DNA from: CAYOKT01 sp964404605
GTDB taxonomy: Bacteria > Electryoneota > Electryoneia > Electryoneales > Electryoneaceae
Length of the DNA stretch: 7,008 bases
Direction of reading: 5' to 3'
NCBI GenBank assembly: GCA_964404605.1
Contig: CAYOKT010000118.1
Location: forward strand, 1 to 7,008
Position 1 is the stretch's first letter; each line of letters opens with the position of its first letter. The position numbers were made by a program, and so were the translations under genes. Below, in pieces: positions 6,901-7,008 of this stretch. Below the pieces are notes generated by a model. It had not been told where the DNA came from. It saw only the letters and a list, made by a program, of their open reading frames with translations, and ran no database searches.

Positions 6901-6916
6901 AGCCAAGTACATGGCT
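6901..6916 (+). repeat. Short dyad after the HAD gene, weak terminator candidate
   Basis: AGCCA (6901-6905) and TGGCT (6912-6916) can pair around a 6-base loop AGTACA. The following bases are TTGTG, not a real U-tract. The stem is short and AT-containing, so termination would be inefficient; a protein-binding site is an equal alternative. Confidence 0.3.
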
Positions 6917-6921
6917 TTGTG

Positions 6922-6951
6922 CCGACAATGGGTAATTACCTGTTTTATTTT
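6922..6951 (+). promoter_or_regulatory. Possible promoter for the gene at the right edge
   Basis: CCGACA (6922-6927) and TATTTT (6946-6951) are 18 bases apart and partly match sigma70 boxes (four of six each). The spacer holds a perfect palindrome, and TGTGTCACA (dyad 6951-6959) overlaps the -10 end. The probable downstream ATG is at 6986. The region is clearly more AT-rich than the surrounding genes. Confidence 0.3.
6931..6940. repeat. Perfect 10-base palindrome, operator candidate
   Basis: GGTAATTACC is identical to its reverse complement and stands in an AT-rich spacer upstream of a probable gene start at 6986. It lies within a possible promoter (spacer region between 6927 and 6946), a position typical of repressor binding. 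Palindromes of this size can arise by chance, so the call rests on position. Confidence 0.35.
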
Positions 6952-6959
6952 GTGTCACA
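6951..6959. repeat. Small dyad TGTG-T-CACA
   Basis: Four-base arms around one base, TGTGTCACA. The half-sites recall the TGTGA/TCACA half-sites of CRP/FNR-type regulators, but the spacing is far too short for a standard CRP site. Recorded because it lies in a row with other dyads in the same spacer. Confidence 0.22.
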
Positions 6960-6985
6960 CAGTATCAACTGCCGGGAGCGGTAGG

Positions 6986-7008
6986 ATGAAAAGAGTGAAT
7001 CCTTTTCT
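6986..7008 (+). CDS. Start of an unidentified gene, cut by the window edge
   Basis: ATG at 6986 preceded by GGGAG (6974-6978) with seven bases of spacing, beginning MKRVNPF. Only seven complete codons are visible before the edge. The Lys-Arg start could belong to a signal peptide or any cytoplasmic protein; nothing can be said of function. Its own spacer with possible promoter elements suggests it is transcribed separately from the HAD operon. Confidence 0.45.

Noticed and set aside
1..7008. A novel defence, mobile or CRISPR-type system
   Set aside because: No direct-repeat array, transposase, integrase, nuclease, helicase or toxin-antitoxin pair could be found; the ImmA-like protease alone is not sufficient evidence of a mobile element.

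Overview
The window is a high-GC (mostly G/C in third codon positions) piece of bacterial DNA. A run of exactly 100 N at 2241-2340 marks it as a scaffold from a draft or metagenome-derived assembly. The genes recognised are a Sec-exported bacterial tricorn-like protease, an ImmA/IrrE-type metalloprotease, a drug-antiporter-like MFS protein, a TM1367-type cyclophilin-fold protein and a HAD phosphatase. This mix fits a high-GC, probably diderm, environmental bacterium such as an Acidobacteria-, Gemmatimonadota- or Eisenbacteria-like lineage. That placement is inference from gene content only, and no marker gene is present.

Left part (1-2240). An MFS transporter on the minus strand runs off the left edge. 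Its start is preceded and overlapped by a 45-codon fragment that repeats the N-terminus of the same protein family; it looks like the remnant of a tandem paralogue. A roughly 290-base spacer with no gene separates this from a plus-strand gene for a short standalone ImmA/IrrE (M78-like) zinc protease. That gene ends four bases before the N run.

Middle (2341-5630). One large minus-strand gene encodes a secreted tricorn-like S41 protease. It has a signal peptide, two beta-propeller regions, a Lys/Glu-rich linker, a C1 helical region, a PDZ domain and a C2 catalytic core. Only its last few codons are lost in the gap. Because the gap joins left and right, the adjacency of the ImmA-like gene and the protease is not proven by sequence.

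Right part (5631-7008). A 218-base divergent promoter region leads into a plus-strand two-gene operon. A cyclophilin-like-fold protein overlaps a HAD phosphatase by four bases (ATGA). An AT-rich intergenic stretch follows, with several short inverted repeats in a row, and then the first codons of another plus-strand gene that leaves the window.

I see no CRISPR array, RNA gene, transposase, integrase, toxin-antitoxin pair or defence cluster. The least ordinary features are the truncated MFS duplicate and the stack of dyads at the right end.
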